From an uncultured delta proteobacterium (GTDB lineage Bacteria; Myxococcota_A; Polyangia; Polyangiales; Polyangiaceae): DNA of 45,081 nt. The stretch covers positions 1 through 45,081 of the forward strand of contig CAITIQ010000599.1 in the NCBI GenBank assembly GCA_903892415.1, in the 5' to 3' direction. Made by a program: the position numbers and the translations under genes. Below, in pieces: positions 43,270 to 45,081 of this stretch. How positions within the stretch are numbered: the first letter of the stretch is position 1; every line of letters starts with the position of its first letter. The notes below the pieces were generated by a model. It ran no database searches, had not been told where the DNA came from, and saw only the letters and a list, made by a program, of their open reading frames with translations.

Positions 43270-43314
43270 GTCCCATATCGCCTCGTCGTTCTGGGCGACC
43301 GAGCCTTATGGGAC
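43270..43314. repeat. 45-bp palindromic repeat, copy 1
   Basis: It starts GTCCCATATCGCC and ends GCCTTATGGGAC; the 8-bp ends GTCCCATA/TATGGGAC are perfect inverted repeats. The centre, GTCGTTCTGGGCGAC, makes a smaller hairpin with two T-G wobbles. Copy 2 lies 157 bases to the right in the same orientation. Confidence 0.88.
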
Positions 43315-43426
43315 ACGCGCCGCGGCTCTCCACCCGCTGCGCCGTCGGGCTCCGGCGAAAAGCCGCTACGAACGCCTCCGTTCCGCGGCGAACGAGCAGG
43401 GCTCACTCACCCCGACGCGCCCAACC

Positions 43427-43471
43427 GTCCCGTATCGCCTCGTCGTTCTGAACGACCAAGCCTTATGGGAC
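43427..43471. repeat. 45-bp palindromic repeat, copy 2
   Basis: Same length and ends as copy 1 (GTCCCGTA...TATGGGAC). The centre, GTCGTTCTGAACGAC, replaces the two wobble pairs of copy 1 by T-A pairs, so the hairpin is preserved or strengthened. Confidence 0.88.
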
Positions 43472-43557
43472 ACCCTTCGAGCGAGTAGCAACAGCGTGCG
43501 CACGAGACCGTCGCAGCTGGTGCTCGGTGCGGCCACCGGGCCAGATCAAGCTCAGGT

Positions 43558-43860
43558 CTAGTCGAAGCCGAGCTGGGCAAGGCTCTCGGCGACACGTTGA
43601 GCGCCCGTCTCGTACGCGGATAGGATCGTGGGGCCCGTTGCGCCCGGTAGGCCCTCGACGAGAGCGGCCGAGGCTGACACGAGCTTCACGCTCAGCGGCG
43701 GCAGCGTCGGGATCGGGATCGCGGAGCCTTCACCGATACGGACTTCGGGCGGTCCCGCGCTCGGCTTGTGCGCTTGAACGACGAGCGGCACGCGCAGGAA
43801 TGACTCGTGCCAAGTCGAAGGTTCAAACGCGCCTGCGGCTCTCTTTTTCGCAGAGGGCAC
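43558..43860 (-). CDS. Small hypothetical protein
   Basis: A 100-codon frame starting at GTG 43860. Its composition is protein-like (LRVPLVVQAHKPSAGPPEVRIGEGSAIPIPTLPPLSVKLVSASAALVEGLPGATGPTILSAYETGAQRVAESLAQLGFD), with alternating hydrophobics and a helical end. No family is recognised. The start falls in the right arm of an inverted repeat and has only a distant GGAG, so the true start may differ (for example further inside). Confidence 0.42.
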   Translation of the reverse strand: MPSAKKRAAGAFEPSTWHESFLRVPLVVQAHKPSAGPPEVRIGEGSAIPIPTLPPLSVKLVSASAALVEGLPGATGPTILSAYETGAQRVAESLAQLGFD

Positions 43861-43898
43861 GAGTCATTCTGTTCACTCCATCCGCCTTCGGCGGAACG
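43799..43898. repeat. Double-hairpin repeat (copy 2)
   Basis: AATGACTCGTGCC (43799-43811) and GGCACGAGTCATT (43856-43868) are perfect 13-bp inverted repeats 44 bases apart. The right arm leads into the 38-bp sequence 43861-43898, which matches 2704-2741 at 33 of 38 positions and ends in the hairpin TCCGCC-TTC-GGCGGA. The first locus likewise has an inverted repeat whose right arm is the GTCACTTT start of the unit. Confidence 0.75.
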
Positions 43899-44024
43899 CG
43901 CGCGCCTGCTTCATCAGGGTCACGAGCGACTTCGAGTCCGCGATTGCTTGGCTTCGATGGGCCGACCCGGGGCGGCCGCCGCGGTCAGCGAGCCCGATGG
44001 GGAGGGGCGTGGTACGCTCTCCTC

Positions 44025-44225
44025 ATGAGCGCGCCGATCAATCTAGCCGATCCCGAGTGCGAGCCTTCGGACGCGCAACTCGTTGAGCTTTCGACGCGCG
44101 CGTTCGCGGGAGTGCGTCTGTCGCAGGTCGAGAGGCTCCGGAGATTGCGAGCTGAGATCGACGTTGCTCGAACCCGCGCCCTCCAGCGTCTCGATGATGC
44201 TGAGGTTCCTCGAGCGAAGCCTTGA
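44025..44225 (+). CDS. Small protein upstream of zeta-type toxin, putative antitoxin
   Basis: A 66-residue helical protein (PSDAQLVELSTRAFAGVRLSQVERLRRLRAEIDVARTRALQRLDDAEVP) beginning at ATG 44025. Its TGA overlaps the TTG start of the kinase gene (TTGA), a spacing typical of toxin-antitoxin pairs. No DNA-binding motif is obvious. The antitoxin role rests on position and size. Confidence 0.68.
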   Translation: MSAPINLADPECEPSDAQLVELSTRAFAGVRLSQVERLRRLRAEIDVARTRALQRLDDAEVPRAKP

Positions 44226-44845
44226 AGCCGGTTCTGCTCGTCATCGCTGGCCCGAACGGCTCCGGCAAGACGACCGTGACCGAGAGGCTGCGGGTCGAGC
44301 GCTGGAGCGAAGGGGTCGAGTACCTGAATCCAGACGAGGTCGCGCGCGACCGCTTCGGTGACTGGAACTCGCGGGAGGCGGTGCTCGACGCCGCTCGTTG
44401 GACGGATGCGAGAAGGGAAGAGCTCCTTGCGTCAGTTCGTGGCATCGCGTTCGAGACGGTTCTGTCTACCGACGCGAAGGTCGACTTCGTCCGACGCGCA
44501 AGGCAGGCTGGTTACTTCGTGCGAGTCTTCTTCATTGGCACATCCGATCCGCGCATTAACGCAGCGCGTGTGGCTGGCCGGGTCATGGCGGGCGGCCACA
44601 CGGTCCCGATCGAGAAGATCGTCAGTCGCTACATTCGCTCATTGGCCAACCTGGCTCCCATGATTCGGCTCGCCGATCGCGTGTACGTCTACGACAACTC
44701 GGCAGATGGCGAGGACGCTCGCCTGTGTGCTCGCACCGAGTCTGGTCTGCTTCGCAAGGTCTATGGCGTGCTGCCGCAGTGGGTCGATGACTGTCTGATG
44801 GCTGTCGAGCGCCACGGGGACTTCGTGGACCTACGCGCGAGCTAA
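44222..44845 (+). CDS. Zeta-toxin-like P-loop kinase
   Basis: The 207-residue protein starts at TTG 44222. Walker A is AGPNGSGKTT (residues 9-18), followed by EYLNPDEVARDRFGD (substrate-site NPD), FETVLSTDAKVDFVRRARQAGYFVRVFFIGTSDP and INAARVAGRVMAGGHTVPIEKIVSRYIRSL. The GGHxVP...RY block is typical of zeta-type/COG4185 kinases. Epsilon-zeta toxins phosphorylate UDP-GlcNAc and block wall synthesis; whether this member does so is not known. It forms a two-gene unit with the 66-residue protein. Confidence 0.85.
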   Translation: MKPVLLVIAGPNGSGKTTVTERLRVERWSEGVEYLNPDEVARDRFGDWNSREAVLDAARWTDARREELLASVRGIAFETVLSTDAKVDFVRRARQAGYFVRVFFIGTSDPRINAARVAGRVMAGGHTVPIEKIVSRYIRSLANLAPMIRLADRVYVYDNSADGEDARLCARTESGLLRKVYGVLPQWVDDCLMAVERHGDFVDLRAS

Positions 44846-45081
44846 CGAGTCTGAACCCCAAGTCGGCCTATCAGGTAGACCGAGATGGTAACCGTCTGAG
44901 CCTCCGTGGACTCCGGGTTACGCTGTAAGAGCTGGAGCAGCACCCGCAGCTGGTGGCCCCACGGGGCAATGAACGGCGAGACCTGGAGATGGGGTATTGG
45001 CTCGCGGGAATCATAGCTTGCCAGCGCCACCTCGTTCCCAACGAAGACCTGCGAGGGTTGGTCCGGGTCAAGCTCCACCGA
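44842..45081 (-). CDS. Hypothetical protein, 5' end outside the window
   Basis: The frame is open to the right edge with no stop, so the N-terminus is missing. The 79 visible residues (EVALASYDSREPIPHLQVSPFIAPWGHQLRVLLQLLQRNPESTEAQTVTISVYLIGRL) look protein-like but are not recognised. The stop overlaps the kinase stop by 3 bases in convergent fashion. Confidence 0.55.
   Translation of the reverse strand, partial: SVELDPDQPSQVFVGNEVALASYDSREPIPHLQVSPFIAPWGHQLRVLLQLLQRNPESTEAQTVTISVYLIGRLGVQTR

Larger units (their letters stand above)
43061..43557. other. Gene-free stretch with two 45-bp palindromic repeats
   Basis: About 500 bases between the RIO kinase start and the small leftward gene. 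Open frames cross it on both strands, but their translations are Arg-rich and share no family. It holds the two palindromes at 43270-43314 and 43427-43471; otherwise I see no structure. The RIO promoter should lie at its left end. Confidence 0.6.

Overview
The window is high-GC bacterial chromosome. Its content points to the Myxococcota (deltaproteobacterial myxobacteria and relatives). There are many lipoproteins whose lipobox cysteine is followed by Gly/Ala-rich linkers, a MopE-like Asp-rich calcium motif, HEAT-repeat envelope proteins, a lipoprotein carrying a PHM-type copper monooxygenase domain, and a protein resembling the myxobacterial DUF2378 group. I saw no rRNA or tRNA gene. The taxonomic call rests on gene style only.

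Left edge (1-1740): the trailer end of a CRISPR array runs into an IS481/IS3-type DDE transposase, whose stop codon lies inside the last, degenerate repeat. Two copies of a 47-bp palindromic repeat follow; three more copies sit at 9071-9282. From 1739 to 13486 there are mostly single genes: exported hydrolases and lipoproteins, a histidine phosphatase, an M20 amidohydrolase, a protease-dead RseP-like PDZ protein, a VWA lipoprotein and an AraC-like regulator. A copper-type P-ATPase (13514-15733) and a CDF metal transporter (16087-16962) form a metal-handling pair transcribed divergently.

Core metabolism (17137-21590): mdh, purC and purS. A 495-codon gene of unknown function separates purC from purS. 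It is flanked by two copies of the last 51 bases of purC that differ only at synonymous sites, the footprint of an insertion that regenerated the purC end. A DUF4202 gene overlaps the end of purS. Next come two leftward genes: a GNAT-like protein, and a DHH-type phosphoesterase in which the motif order looks circularly permuted.

Envelope block (23604-33911), all rightward: a discoidin-like plus HEAT protein, a membrane-anchored sulfatase-fold protein with a MopE-like motif, a formylglycine-generating-enzyme-like protein, an SH3-like protein, guanine deaminase, a haem plus PHM monooxygenase lipoprotein and a papain-like lipoprotein. The sulfatase-like and FGE-like proteins both lack key catalytic residues although they are neighbours. 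I regard this pair as the best candidate for an undescribed system.

Right part (33941-45081): a strong terminator, a 159-bp element with perfect 26-bp terminal inverted repeats, a PaaI-type thioesterase, and a tight operon of MacA-like adaptor, ABC ATPase, two FtsX/MacB-type permeases and oligoendopeptidase F. Then come a DUF2378-like gene, a RIO-type kinase with a long disordered repeat tail, a repeat-bearing intergenic region, a zeta-type toxin with a small upstream partner, and a gene cut by the window edge.
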